Of a DNA stretch of 64,000 bases, positions 1-7,309 are shown one piece after another. The stretch is from Luteimonas sp. FCS-9 (GTDB lineage Bacteria > Pseudomonadota > Gammaproteobacteria > Xanthomonadales > Xanthomonadaceae), in NCBI RefSeq assembly GCF_001014645.1, contig NZ_LASZ01000017.1, forward strand, positions 1 through 64,000. Direction: 5' to 3'. Both the position numbers and the translations under genes were made by a program. The notes under the pieces are model-generated. The model was given only the letters and a program-made list of their open reading frames with translations. It did not search any database and had not been told where the DNA came from. The number at the start of each line of letters is the position of its first letter. The first letter of the stretch is position 1.

Positions 1-80
1 GCGCGTCGCCGGGCGACACCGGCTTGCGCCCGCCGCGGACGGGCGGCACGATGCGCGTTCCACCGATGCAGGATGCAACC

Positions 81-929
81 ATGGTTCGCAGGCGTTTCGT
101 CGTCCTTCTCGCGCTGCTGGCGCTTTGTGTTCCGCCCGCGTTCGCACAGACCGCGCGCCAGATGCGCAGCGAGGTCGAGGCCAGCATGCTGGTCACCGGC
201 ACCGTCGACATCGAGCGCGACGGTCGGGTGTCGGCCCATGCGATCGACCAGGAAGACAAGCTGCCGCCGCAGGTGGTGAGCCTGGTGCGGCGTTTCGTGC
301 CGGAGATGCGGTTCGAACCGTTGCTCGTCGACGGCGCGCCCGCGCTGGCGCGCGCGAAGATGAGCCTGCGCCTGGTCGCGACTCCCGCGGGCGAGGGCCA
401 GATGACGATTGCGATCCGCAGTGCGCACTTCGGCGACGAGACGTCCACCAACGACCCTGGCCGCGTGCGGTCCACCAAGCTGCGACCGCCCCGCTACCCG
501 TCGAATGTCGCTGCAATCGGGGGCAAGGGCACGGTCTATCTGCTGGTGCAAGTGGCGCCAGATGGCAGCGTGCGCGATGCCGTGGCCGAGCAGGTCAACC
601 TGACCGCGCTGGGCAGCGCCCGGCAGATGGCATCGATCCGCGAGGCGTTGACCAACGCCTCGCTCGGCGTCGCCAAGGGTTGGCGCTTCGAACCGCCTGC
701 CGACGGCACGGTGCCCGATAGCGGTTACTGGATCGTGCGTGTGCCGATCGATTTCTCGTTCGGCGAACGCGAGCGTTACGGCCAATGGACCGGCTACCAC
801 CCGGGGCCGCGCAGCAAGCCCGCCTGGGCGCAGCCCGATCCGCCAAGCTTCAGCCCCGACACGCTGATGGCCGGCGGCGTCCACCCCGCACAGACGCGCT
901 TCCGGCTGCTGACACCGCTGGAGGGGTGA
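81..929 (+). CDS. Periplasmic protein with TonB C-terminal-like domain
   Basis: The 282-residue protein opens with a signal peptide (Arg-rich start, hydrophobic residues 6-20, cleavage near AFA-Q at 22). Residues about 138-227 match the C-terminal domain of TonB-type energy transducers (PRYPSNVAAIGGKGTVYLLV, then PDGSV). There is no N-terminal membrane anchor and no Pro-rich linker, so it is probably an exported protein that borrowed the fold rather than a working TonB. ATG 81 is preferred over the in-frame ATGs at 51 and 66 because it starts exactly at the signal peptide. It is followed at about 100 bp by a toxin-antitoxin pair with no obvious link. Its function is unknown. Confidence 0.75.
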   Translation: MVRRRFVVLLALLALCVPPAFAQTARQMRSEVEASMLVTGTVDIERDGRVSAHAIDQEDKLPPQVVSLVRRFVPEMRFEPLLVDGAPALARAKMSLRLVATPAGEGQMTIAIRSAHFGDETSTNDPGRVRSTKLRPPRYPSNVAAIGGKGTVYLLVQVAPDGSVRDAVAEQVNLTALGSARQMASIREALTNASLGVAKGWRFEPPADGTVPDSGYWIVRVPIDFSFGERERYGQWTGYHPGPRSKPAWAQPDPPSFSPDTLMAGGVHPAQTRFRLLTPLEG

Positions 930-978
930 CACGGCGCATCCTGCCCACCTGAACGTCGGCGCCTAATGCATTGCACCG

Positions 979-1015
979 AGTCCCGATCGGGACTATAAAG
1001 GAGTCAAAGTCCTTT
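979..1015. promoter_or_regulatory. Palindromic operator pair upstream of the Xre-RES module
   Basis: A perfect 16-base palindrome AGTCCCGATCGGGACT lies at 979-994. A second near-perfect inverted repeat, with AAAGGA and TCCTTT arms, follows at 997-1015. The half-site GGACT/AGTCC recurs again at about 1018-1023. These sites end 20-40 bases before the antitoxin start codon. Autorepression by antitoxin binding is the usual rule for toxin-antitoxin modules; that these are the sites is an inference. Confidence 0.6.
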
Positions 1016-1034
1016 CCTGGACTGGAGGTCCGCG

Positions 1035-1436
1035 ATGCATGTCACCGAAGCGCCGATCGTTCCCCCGACCCGCCGAGACCTGGCCGGCCCTGCGCTCAAG
1101 GCGTTCTTCAACATCGCCGAGCGCTGGCAGCTGACGGCCGACCAGGAGCGGCGGTTGCTCGGCAATCCCGGACGGTCCACGTATTTCCGCTGGAAGCGCG
1201 ACCGCGCCGGCGCGGTCACCGGCGACGTGCTCGAGCGCATCAGCTACCTGCTCGGCATCTACAAGGCGCTGCACATCCTGTTTCCCGATGATGCGCAGGC
1301 CGATGCCTGGGTGCGCCGGCCCAACACCGCGCCGCCGTTCGGGGGCGCGCCCGCACTGGAGCGGATGCTCGGCGGCCACGTCGCCGATCTGTACGTTGTC
1401 CGCGAATATCTCGATGCCCAGCGCGGTTGGAACTGA
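1035..1436 (+). CDS. Xre/MbcA/ParS-family antitoxin
   Basis: The 133-residue protein has the antitoxin layout of RES-type toxin-antitoxin modules: an Xre-like helix-turn-helix region (about 25-75, QLTADQERRLLGNPGRSTYF) and a C-terminal toxin-binding domain (DUF2384-like, about 90-130, with NTAPPFGG and a final helix ending DAQRG). It should neutralise the RES toxin encoded next and repress its own promoter. A strong ribosome site GGAGGT (1024-1029) sits 5 bases before ATG 1035. The stop codon is followed by only one base before the toxin ATG, so the two are translationally coupled. The family assignment is secure; regulation is inferred from the palindromes just upstream. Confidence 0.88.
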   Translation: MHVTEAPIVPPTRRDLAGPALKAFFNIAERWQLTADQERRLLGNPGRSTYFRWKRDRAGAVTGDVLERISYLLGIYKALHILFPDDAQADAWVRRPNTAPPFGGAPALERMLGGHVADLYVVREYLDAQRGWN

Positions 1437-1437
1437 C

Positions 1438-2121
1438 ATGACGCCGCCGGTCCGTCGCGTGGCGTGGCGGCCGAGCCATCGCATCGTGTCCAGCCGGTTC
1501 CCGCCGGTCGGCGTCTTCGACGCGATCGCCGACCCGGAGGACCTCGATGCGCTGTTCGAGCTCGAGGGCATGACCAACCCGCGGTTGCGCCAGGAACTGG
1601 GCCAGATCCAGCTGGTGCCGCGGACGCGTCGCATCGCCGGGCCCGGCACGACCGCGATCATGGCCGCGTTCACCCATCCCAACCGTGACGGCTCGCGCTT
1701 TGCCGATGGCCACTACGGGGTCTACTACGCGGCCCGCGAGCGCGACACCGCGATTGCCGAGACCGTCTACCACCGCACCCGTTTCCTGCGGCACACCCGG
1801 GAACCGGCGTGCGTCCTGCAGCTGCGCAGCTACCTGGCGGACGTCGCGGGCGACTTCCACGACATCCGCGGCGGCTGGCCGGCGCTGCACGATCCGGACG
1901 ACTACGCGGCCAGCCAGCGCACGGCCGTGGCGCTGCGCGCGGCGGGCAGCGAGGGCATCGTCTACGACAGCGTGCGGCGGCCGGGCGGGCAGTGCGTCGC
2001 GGTGTTCCATCCCGACCTGGTCGCACCCGCACGCCAAGGCCCGCACCTGCACTACCACTGGGACGGTGCGGCGATCACCTACGTCGCGATCGGCACCGAA
2101 CTGCTCGCACTCGCGCGGTAG
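1438..2121 (+). CDS. RES-domain NAD+-degrading toxin
   Basis: The 227-residue protein carries a RES domain: RFPPVGVFDAI (20-30), HYGVYYAARERDTAIAE (92-108, with the Tyr, Arg and Glu positions of the family) and SEGIVYDSVR (171-180). Characterised RES toxins (MbcT, ParT) consume NAD+ by phosphorolysis or modify a PRPP synthetase. ATG 1438 is chosen because it follows the antitoxin stop directly; an upstream in-frame start at 1288 would overlap the antitoxin extensively. The module is complete and shows no frameshift. Whether it is active cannot be judged from sequence alone. Confidence 0.88.
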   Translation: MTPPVRRVAWRPSHRIVSSRFPPVGVFDAIADPEDLDALFELEGMTNPRLRQELGQIQLVPRTRRIAGPGTTAIMAAFTHPNRDGSRFADGHYGVYYAARERDTAIAETVYHRTRFLRHTREPACVLQLRSYLADVAGDFHDIRGGWPALHDPDDYAASQRTAVALRAAGSEGIVYDSVRRPGGQCVAVFHPDLVAPARQGPHLHYHWDGAAITYVAIGTELLALAR

Positions 2122-2356
2122 TAGCGCTGACGCGCGTCCACCGCGCAGGCCGGGGTCCAGAAAGAAAGGTTCTCCTCCGAAGTCAGGGAACCTTGCTTCT
2201 GCTCGCTCGATCAGGGGCTCCTCTTCGGAGCGCGCGTCGCGCCGGCCGGGGACTGCTCCCCGGCTCGGTCAGCCATCCCTGGCTGACTCGCCGCCGCGGG
2301 CCATCCCTGGCCCGCTACCGCAATCCCCGACCAGCACGACGCACTGAGGCCGACAG
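2122..2356. other. Non-coding spacer, first part, with three hairpins
   Basis: About 500 bases separate the convergent RES toxin and lipoprotein genes, and no credible gene is present. The first 120 bases show nothing recognisable. They are followed by three closely spaced perfect hairpins (2245-2315), then by a long repeat element that is also found near the right end of the window. Confidence 0.6.
2245..2315. repeat. Cluster of three perfect hairpins
   Basis: Three inverted repeats follow each other: 2245-2264 (GCCGGGGA / TCCCCGGC), 2268-2287 (GTCAGCCA-TCCC-TGGCTGAC) and 2296-2315 (GCGGGCCA-TCCC-TGGCCCGC). The last two share the core CCATCCCTGG around the same 4-base loop but have different outer stems. 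None is followed by a T-run, so they are not standard terminators. Confidence 0.7.
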
Positions 2357-2576
2357 TGCGCGACTTCTTCCGGCGGGCGACTTCATGTCCACCCGAAGTC
2401 GGGTTGCAAGCATTCATAGCAGCGGACTGACGGACGGTGGCCGCGTCGAGCGCGCCGTGGATGGCCCGCGCCCGAGTCAAGGCAGGATGCCTTGCCGAGG
2501 GGAAAGCGGCTTCCGGCTGGCAGGCCGCTCCCATCCGAAGTAGAACTCCCATTCCCGCACTTGCAACACGAACTAC
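2357..2576. repeat. Long intergenic repeat, copy 1
   Basis: This stretch is similar to 63228-63521. Shared blocks include GCGCGACTTCTTCC, GCAGCGGACTGACGG, CGGTGGCCGCGT, GGATGGC.CGCGCCCGAGTCA, GAGCGGCTTCCGGC-like DNA and CGAAGT.GA..TCC, in the same order and orientation. Both copies end at the T-run side of a minus-strand gene's terminator. The roughly 140-codon open frame across this copy (minus strand) gives the peptide LTRARAIHGAL, also seen in the other copy. I read it as a by-product of the repeat, not a gene. Confidence 0.75.
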
Positions 2577-2603
2577 AAAAAAAGCCCGGCATAGGCCGGG
2601 CTT
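2577..2603 (-). terminator. Rho-independent terminator of the lipoprotein gene
   Basis: On the minus strand, GCCCGGCC-TAT-GCCGGGC is followed by a run of seven T, starting 24 bases after the lipoprotein stop codon. Confidence 0.85.
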
Positions 2604-2626
2604 CTTCGTCTCGCGTTGTGTGTCGC

Positions 2627-3052
2627 TCAATCCGCGGTGGGACGGCGCACGACGTAGATCAGGTCGTCCTCGTAGGCCTTGGCCAGGTCGGCCTTGGAGA
2701 TCGAGATGCGCTCGCTGTCGTCGAACGCGATGTCCGAGGTGTCCTTGATGTCCGAGCGGGCGCGGTCGCGGGTGCCCAGCGCGGCGTTCTCGGTCACGAC
2801 GACGACGCCGTCGCCCTCGACCGCGACCACCTTCATCAGGCCGTAGGCCGGATCGATCGCGACCTGCTTGTCGTCGGTGAACTCGTAGTCGGAGAAGGCG
2901 CTGAGCTCGGCGGCGTACAGGTCGCCGACCTCCGGTGCCTGCAGCAGGGCCAGGTCGGCCTCGCCACGCTGGCAGGCCGCCAGCAGGAAGGCCGCGGACA
3001 GGACGAGAAGCGCGGGCAACAGGCGGAACATGCGGCGCATGGCGGTATCCAT
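2627..3052 (-). CDS. Putative lipoprotein of unknown function
   Basis: The 141-residue product has a type II signal peptide with lipobox LLAAC (Cys27 when counted from ATG 3052). In-frame ATGs at 3040 and 3031 are equally possible starts. The mature part is acidic and shows no family I recognise; it ends ...EDDLIYVVRRPTAD. It is a single-gene unit ending in a strong terminator, divergent from the DUF924 gene 90 bases away. The T-run side of the terminator abuts the long repeat element. Export as a lipoprotein is well supported; its role is unknown. Confidence 0.75.
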   Translation of the reverse strand: MDTAMRRMFRLLPALLVLSAAFLLAACQRGEADLALLQAPEVGDLYAAELSAFSDYEFTDDKQVAIDPAYGLMKVVAVEGDGVVVVTENAALGTRDRARSDIKDTSDIAFDDSERISISKADLAKAYEDDLIYVVRRPTAD

Positions 3053-3141
3053 CGATGGGAGAGGGCGGCAGTATAGGTCGGCGTCCGTGATGTTGGCAGC
3101 GTGTCGCTTCCTTTCACGCCCATCGGAGCTAGGCTCGTCCC

Positions 3142-3684
3142 ATGGATACGATGCGTCCCGAGACGGTGGCCGGCTTCTGGCGCGAGGCCGGCATGGCGAA
3201 GTGGTTCGGCGGTGGCGAGGCGTTCGATCGCGAATGCGACCGCCGCTTCCGCGAGGCCCACTTCGCTGCCGCCCGCCGCGAGTTCGACGGCTGGGCGGCC
3301 ACCGCCGAAGGCGGGCTCGCGCTGCTGATCCTGCTCGACCAGATCCCCCGCAACATCTTCCGCGGCAGCGCGCACGCCTTCGCGACCGATCCGCTGGCTC
3401 GGCACCACGCGCACGCGCTGGTCGACGCCGGTCTCGACCGCGGACTCGACGATGCGCTGCGCGGCTTCGTCTACCTGCCGTTCGAGCATTCGGAGAATCT
3501 CGCCGACCAGCAGCGCTCGGTGCGATTGTTCGCCGATGTCGGCATCGCCGCCTACCGCGACTACGCGCAGGCCCACCTGGACGTCATCGCGCGCTTCGGG
3601 CGCTTCCCGCATCGCAACCGCGTACTGGGCCGCGCGAACACGCCCGAGGAGCAGGCCTGGCTCGACGCCGGCGGCGGGTTCTAG
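3142..3684 (+). CDS. DUF924 family protein
   Basis: The 180-residue protein carries the DUF924 (TPR-like fold) signatures: LLDQIPRNIFRG (64-75), YLPFEHSE (111-118) and RFGRFPHRNRVLGR (151-164). The length is typical of the family. It is a soluble, cytoplasmic protein with no known biochemical role. It stands alone, divergent from the lipoprotein gene and convergent with cardiolipin synthase, whose stop codon is 22 bases from its own. Confidence 0.88.
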   Translation: MDTMRPETVAGFWREAGMAKWFGGGEAFDRECDRRFREAHFAAARREFDGWAATAEGGLALLILLDQIPRNIFRGSAHAFATDPLARHHAHALVDAGLDRGLDDALRGFVYLPFEHSENLADQQRSVRLFADVGIAAYRDYAQAHLDVIARFGRFPHRNRVLGRANTPEEQAWLDAGGGF

Positions 3685-3706
3685 CGCCGCGACGCGCCCC
3701 GCCACG

Positions 3707-5128
3707 TCAGAGGAACGAGTCGGCCAGGCGGGCGATGCCTTCCAGGCTGCGGCGCCAAGCCGGACGCCGGCGCCAGTCCTCGAGCGTCACCGGCGTCGAG
3801 TCGGCGAGGTAGCCGGCCTCGATCGCGCGCATGCGCGCGACCACGTCGCGGTCGTAGACCAGCAGGCCGATCTCGGCATTGAGCGCGAACGAGCGGATGT
3901 CGAGATTGATCGAGCCGACCAGCGCCATGTCGTCGTCGATGCTCATGTGCTTGGCGTGCAGGAAATGCGGCCGGTACAGCGCGATCCGGATGCCGCTCTC
4001 CAGCAGCTCGCCGTAGTAGGACGCCTGCGCCCACGCGGTCAGCCGCTGGTTGTTGCTGGCCGACAGGATCAGCTGGACCTCCACGCCCGACAGTGCGGCG
4101 ATGCGCAGCGCGCTGAGCGTGGCGTCGTCGGGCACGAAGTAGGGCGTGGCCAGCACCAGCCGGCGACGTGCAAGATGGATCAGCGCGTTGACGGTGTCGC
4201 GCGCGTTTTCGAACGGGTAGGCCGGCCCGCTGGGCAGCAGCTGCGCGGCCACGTCGGCATCGGGCAGCGCGGTGGTGGGCGCGACCGCCAGCCGTTCCCC
4301 GGTTTCGATGAACCAGTCGCTGGCGAACACCGCTTCCAGGTGCGCGAGCGCCGGGCCCTGCACCCGCGCGACCAGCTCGCGATTGGGGGCGCCGACGATG
4401 AAGTCCGCGTCGGCCAGGTTCTGCGAGCCGACGTAGGCCGCGGTGTCGTCGATCACCGCGACCTTGCGGTGGTTGCGCAGGTCCATGCGCCCGCTGCGCC
4501 GCCACTGCAGCCCGCCGGGCAGCATCGCGTGGACCTGTACCCCGGCCGCGAGCAGCCGGCGCGCGTAGCGGCGCAGGCCGCGCTTGGCGCCAACCGCATC
4601 GAGCAGCAACCGGCAGGTCACGCCGCGCGCGGCCGCGCGTTCGAGCGCCGCGGTCACCGCCTCGCCGGCGCCATCGTCGAACATCAGGTAGTAGAGCAGG
4701 TGCACGCGCGTACGCGCGCCGTCGATGTCGGCCAGGAGGGCGTGCAGCGCCCCGTCGTAGTCGTCGATCAGCTGCACCGCATTGCCGTGGGTGGGCATGA
4801 AGTCGCCCAGCCGTTCGAGCAGCGGCGCCATCTCGGCCGGGGCGCCGGTCTCGGGCGGCGTCCAGCGCAGGTCGGCCAGCGGCAGCTGCTCCTCGCGGAT
4901 CACCTGCGAGGCCTGCCGCTGCCGCGCGATGCGGTCGCGCGAGAGCCAGGGATGGCCGAACAGCAGGTACAGCGGCAGCCCGGCCAGCGGCACGAAGCCG
5001 ATCAGCAGCAGCCAGCTGCGCGCCGCCGCCGGGCGCGTGCGCGCGGGGATCCACAGCAGCGCGACGATCCGGATCGTCCAGTCGGCGACCAGGATCGCCA
5101 GTCCGAGGTTCAGGGCATGCCAGTCCAT
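3707..5128 (-). CDS. cls: Cardiolipin synthase
   Basis: The 473-residue protein has two N-terminal membrane segments (about 6-27 and 38-58) followed by two phospholipase D-like halves, each with a complete HxKx4D motif: H220/K222/D227 and H391/K393/D398. This is the bacterial ClsA-type arrangement, condensing two phosphatidylglycerol molecules into cardiolipin and glycerol at the inner membrane. ATG 5128 starts at MDWHALNLGL, as is usual for the family. Upstream in-frame codons give a basic, Pro-rich stretch lacking family features. It is convergent with the DUF924 gene. The paralogue type (ClsA, B or C) is not certain. Confidence 0.92.
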   Translation of the reverse strand: MDWHALNLGLAILVADWTIRIVALLWIPARTRPAAARSWLLLIGFVPLAGLPLYLLFGHPWLSRDRIARQRQASQVIREEQLPLADLRWTPPETGAPAEMAPLLERLGDFMPTHGNAVQLIDDYDGALHALLADIDGARTRVHLLYYLMFDDGAGEAVTAALERAAARGVTCRLLLDAVGAKRGLRRYARRLLAAGVQVHAMLPGGLQWRRSGRMDLRNHRKVAVIDDTAAYVGSQNLADADFIVGAPNRELVARVQGPALAHLEAVFASDWFIETGERLAVAPTTALPDADVAAQLLPSGPAYPFENARDTVNALIHLARRRLVLATPYFVPDDATLSALRIAALSGVEVQLILSASNNQRLTAWAQASYYGELLESGIRIALYRPHFLHAKHMSIDDDMALVGSINLDIRSFALNAEIGLLVYDRDVVARMRAIEAGYLADSTPVTLEDWRRRPAWRRSLEGIARLADSFL

Positions 5129-5307
5129 CGTGCGATTGTGCGGGGGCCGGCGTGGTGGCGACGCGGACGCGGGCACGACGCACCAGGATCCGGGCGCGCG
5201 CGCCGGGTGCGACGGATGCGAGGCGAGCGGGCGGCCGTTCGAACATCTGTGATGCCCGGGGGCGGATTTTTCCGCGGCCGCGCATGCGATGCGGCCACGG
5301 AAATGCG

Positions 5308-5333
5308 AAAAGCCCGCCTTGCGGCGGGCTTTC
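5308..5333 (-). terminator. Terminator after rpmB-rpmG
   Basis: The perfect stem AAAGCCCGCC-TTGC-GGCGGGCTTT lies 50 bases beyond the rpmG stop and ends in TTTT on the minus strand. It isolates the ribosomal genes from cls. Confidence 0.8.
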
Positions 5334-5382
5334 CGGAGCGATGCGACGGCCATGGCGTTCGCGGCGCGAACGCGGCGTCACG

Positions 5383-5547
5383 TCACTTGATCTTGCCTTC
5401 CTTGTAGATCACGTGCTTGCGGACGACGGGATCGTACTTCTTGATCTCCATCTTGCCGGGGGTGTTCTTCTTGTTCTTGTCCGTCGTGTAGAAGTGGCCG
5501 GTGTTGGCCGAGGAAATCAGACGGATCTTGTCGCGCTTGCCTGCCAT
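5383..5547 (-). CDS. rpmG: 50S ribosomal protein L33
   Basis: This 54-residue gene is read as [20 protein letters not shown]... and ends YKEGKIK. It is a complete L33 of the large ribosomal subunit. The Cys pairs of the zinc-ribbon form are absent (no Cys at all), so it is the zinc-independent type. It lies 13 bases after rpmB in the conserved rpmB-rpmG order, with a purine-rich ribosome site (GAGGAG-like) before its ATG, and is followed by a good terminator. Confidence 0.96.
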   Translation of the reverse strand: MAGKRDKIRLISSANTGHFYTTDKNKKNTPGKMEIKKYDPVVRKHVIYKEGKIK

Positions 5548-5560
5548 GTTGCGTTACTCC

Positions 5561-5797
5561 TCAGATCTTCTCGCCGCGGGCACGGAGCTCGGCGAGGACG
5601 GCGTCGATACCGTTCTTGTCGATGGTGCGCAGGGCCTTGGTGGACACACGCAGCTTCACCCAGCGGTTTTCGCTGGCGACCCAGAACCGGCGCTCGTGCA
5701 GGTTCGGGAGGAAACGGCGGCGGGTACGGTTGAGCGCATGCGAGACGTTGTTGCCGGTCGTCGTGCGCTTGCCGGTGACTTGGCAGACTCGGGACAT
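5561..5797 (-). CDS. rpmB: 50S ribosomal protein L28
   Basis: The 78-residue protein starts [20 protein letters not shown] and contains [13 protein letters not shown] and [18 protein letters not shown] text, diagnostic of L28. Only a single Cys is present, so this too is a zinc-free version. It is the first gene of the rpmB-rpmG operon. The roughly 260 bases upstream (5798-6057) hold its promoter and no gene. Confidence 0.97.
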   Translation of the reverse strand: MSRVCQVTGKRTTTGNNVSHALNRTRRRFLPNLHERRFWVASENRWVKLRVSTKALRTIDKNGIDAVLAELRARGEKI

Positions 5798-6057
5798 GGT
5801 GCACCTCGATCAATGGGACGTCCGACCTGCGGTCGGGCGCCTGCGGAAGGATTTCCGCGAACGGTATCGCCCTTGGCCAGGGAGATGGCGGCCCCGACGG
5901 CAAGGCCGTCGCGCGGTACGGGAGTGACGCTTCTCGCAGCACCGCCGCCGGGAAGACCGCGCTTCCCCGGGCGGGTCGGGACCATGTCGCCATGATCCGG
6001 ACGCAACGAGCCGGCCATATTGCCGGAAGGGCCCTGCCGATGCAAGGCGCAAGCGTG

Positions 6058-6681
6058 TCAGCCGCCCTCGGCCCGCCGCCGGCGCGGCTTGCCGCGGGCG
6101 CGCGGCTTGCCGCCCGGCGCGGGCGCCGCCTGGCCCGGCAGCGCGCCGGCCTCCTGCAACTGCGCCAGCCCCGACAGCGTGTCGACGTAGGCGAGGAAGT
6201 GCTGCAGGTACTCGGGCGAAACCTGGCGCATCAGCGTCAGCGAGCGGTGTACCAGCCGGGACGAGTTCAGCGGACCGGCGTCGTCCGACGTCTTCGCCAG
6301 CGAGCGCCGCACCTGGCTGCCGATGCGTACCGCCGACCACAGCCGCCGGAACGCGTCGAGCGCGGGCAGTTCGGGGTACGGCGTCGCCGCGTGGCCTGCG
6401 TGCATCGCCTGCGCCAGCGCGCCCAGCGGCCCCGGTGCCGCCGGGCGGGCGGCCGTGTCCGGGGCGGTCGTCCCGGACACGGCGTCCAGTGCCTGCGCCA
6501 GCGCGTCGGCGCGCTGCAGCAGGGCCTCGCGCGGCGCGCCCTGCAGTCCGTCTGCGCGGCGCAGCATGGCCGCCACCGCATGCACGCGCAGCGGCTGCCG
6601 CCGGTCCAGGCCCTGCGCGTGCCACGCCTCGAGCCGGGCGTGCAGGGTCGCGGGGTCGGGCACGGCGGTCTCAGCGGCCAT
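6058..6681 (-). CDS. DUF2894 family protein, last gene of the stator-like operon
   Basis: The 207-residue protein matches DUF2894, best seen in its second half (KTSDDAGPLNSSRLVHRSL, then SPEYLQHFLAYVDTLSGLA). The tail is Lys/Arg/Pro-rich (GGKPRARGKPRRRRAEGG), suggesting nucleic-acid or acidic-partner binding (inference). There is no signal peptide or membrane segment. ATG 6681 begins MAAETAVPDPATLHARLEAW and overlaps the end of the OmpA gene by 11 bases. It is the fourth gene of DUF3348-DUF802-OmpA-DUF2894, a set that recurs together in related bacteria (recalled from annotation, not searched here). Its function is unknown. Confidence 0.82.
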   Translation of the reverse strand: MAAETAVPDPATLHARLEAWHAQGLDRRQPLRVHAVAAMLRRADGLQGAPREALLQRADALAQALDAVSGTTAPDTAARPAAPGPLGALAQAMHAGHAATPYPELPALDAFRRLWSAVRIGSQVRRSLAKTSDDAGPLNSSRLVHRSLTLMRQVSPEYLQHFLAYVDTLSGLAQLQEAGALPGQAAPAPGGKPRARGKPRRRRAEGG

Positions 6682-7309
6682 CGCGCGCGGTCGGGGTGCG
6701 CGGCACCGGTGCCATCTCGACCCGGCGGTTGCGCGCGCGGCCCTCGGCGTCGGCGTTCGAGGCGACCGGCTGCTGCGCGCCGAACGCCGCGGCGAACACC
6801 GAATCGGCCGGCACGCCATCGCCGACCAGCGCGCGGGTCACGGTGAGCGCGCGCTGCGCCGACAGGTCCCAGTTGTCGGCGAAGTGCACGCGGTCGCGCA
6901 GCGCGCGGTCGTCGGTGAAGCCGCTGACCATCAGGATCTCGTCGCGCGAGGCCAGGTACTCCGACAGCGGGCCGGCCAGGCTGCGCAGCAGGTCGCGGCC
7001 CTCGGGCTGCAACTGGTCGGAGGCGTCGGCGAACAGCACGCTGCCACGGATGCCGATGCGGCCGTCGACCAGCGTGATGCGGCCGGCCGCCAACGGCGCG
7101 GCGAGCGCCTGCTCCAGCGTCTGCAGGCGCTGTCGCTCGGCCTGGCGCTGCGCGATCTCGGCGTCGAGCTTCATCTCCAGCTGCAGCTGCACGCCGATCA
7201 CACCGACCAGGATCAGCACGAACGCGCCGAGCAGCACCGACATCAGGTCGCCGAACGCGGCCCAGACCGGCGCGGCGCTCGACTCGTCGCCGTCCAGCTC
7301 CAGGCTCAT
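6671..7309 (-). CDS. MotB/OmpA-like stator subunit
   Basis: The 212-residue protein has one N-terminal membrane helix (about 16-43) containing Asp21 in WAAFGDLMSVLLGAF, the position of the proton-carrying Asp of MotB and ZorB. A short coiled segment (50-75) leads to an OmpA/MotB peptidoglycan-binding domain (about 90-200; NWDLSAQRALTVTR, then GRARNRRVEM). Peptidoglycan anchoring is expected. It overlaps the DUF802 gene by ATGA, so the two are co-translated and probably form one complex. The second subunit is fully consistent with a MotAB/ExbBD/ZorAB-type ion-driven unit. What it drives is unknown. Confidence 0.88.
   Translation of the reverse strand: MSLELDGDESSAAPVWAAFGDLMSVLLGAFVLILVGVIGVQLQLEMKLDAEIAQRQAERQRLQTLEQALAAPLAAGRITLVDGRIGIRGSVLFADASDQLQPEGRDLLRSLAGPLSEYLASRDEILMVSGFTDDRALRDRVHFADNWDLSAQRALTVTRALVGDGVPADSVFAAAFGAQQPVASNADAEGRARNRRVEMAPVPRTPTARDGR

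Noticed and set aside
2211-2630. Open frame of about 140 codons on the minus strand, encoding LTRARAIHGAL-type peptide
   Set aside because: It lies over the long intergenic repeat and hairpins, and a related peptide appears in the other repeat copy (63024-63539). The similarity follows from the DNA repeat. Terminator placement and lack of a ribosome site speak against a gene.
3452-5407. Very long open frame on the plus strand opposite cls
   Set aside because: It is an antisense by-product of GC-rich third codon positions. The product is rich in Gln/Arg/Asp-type low-complexity residues and has no ribosome site, while cls carries both HKD motifs.
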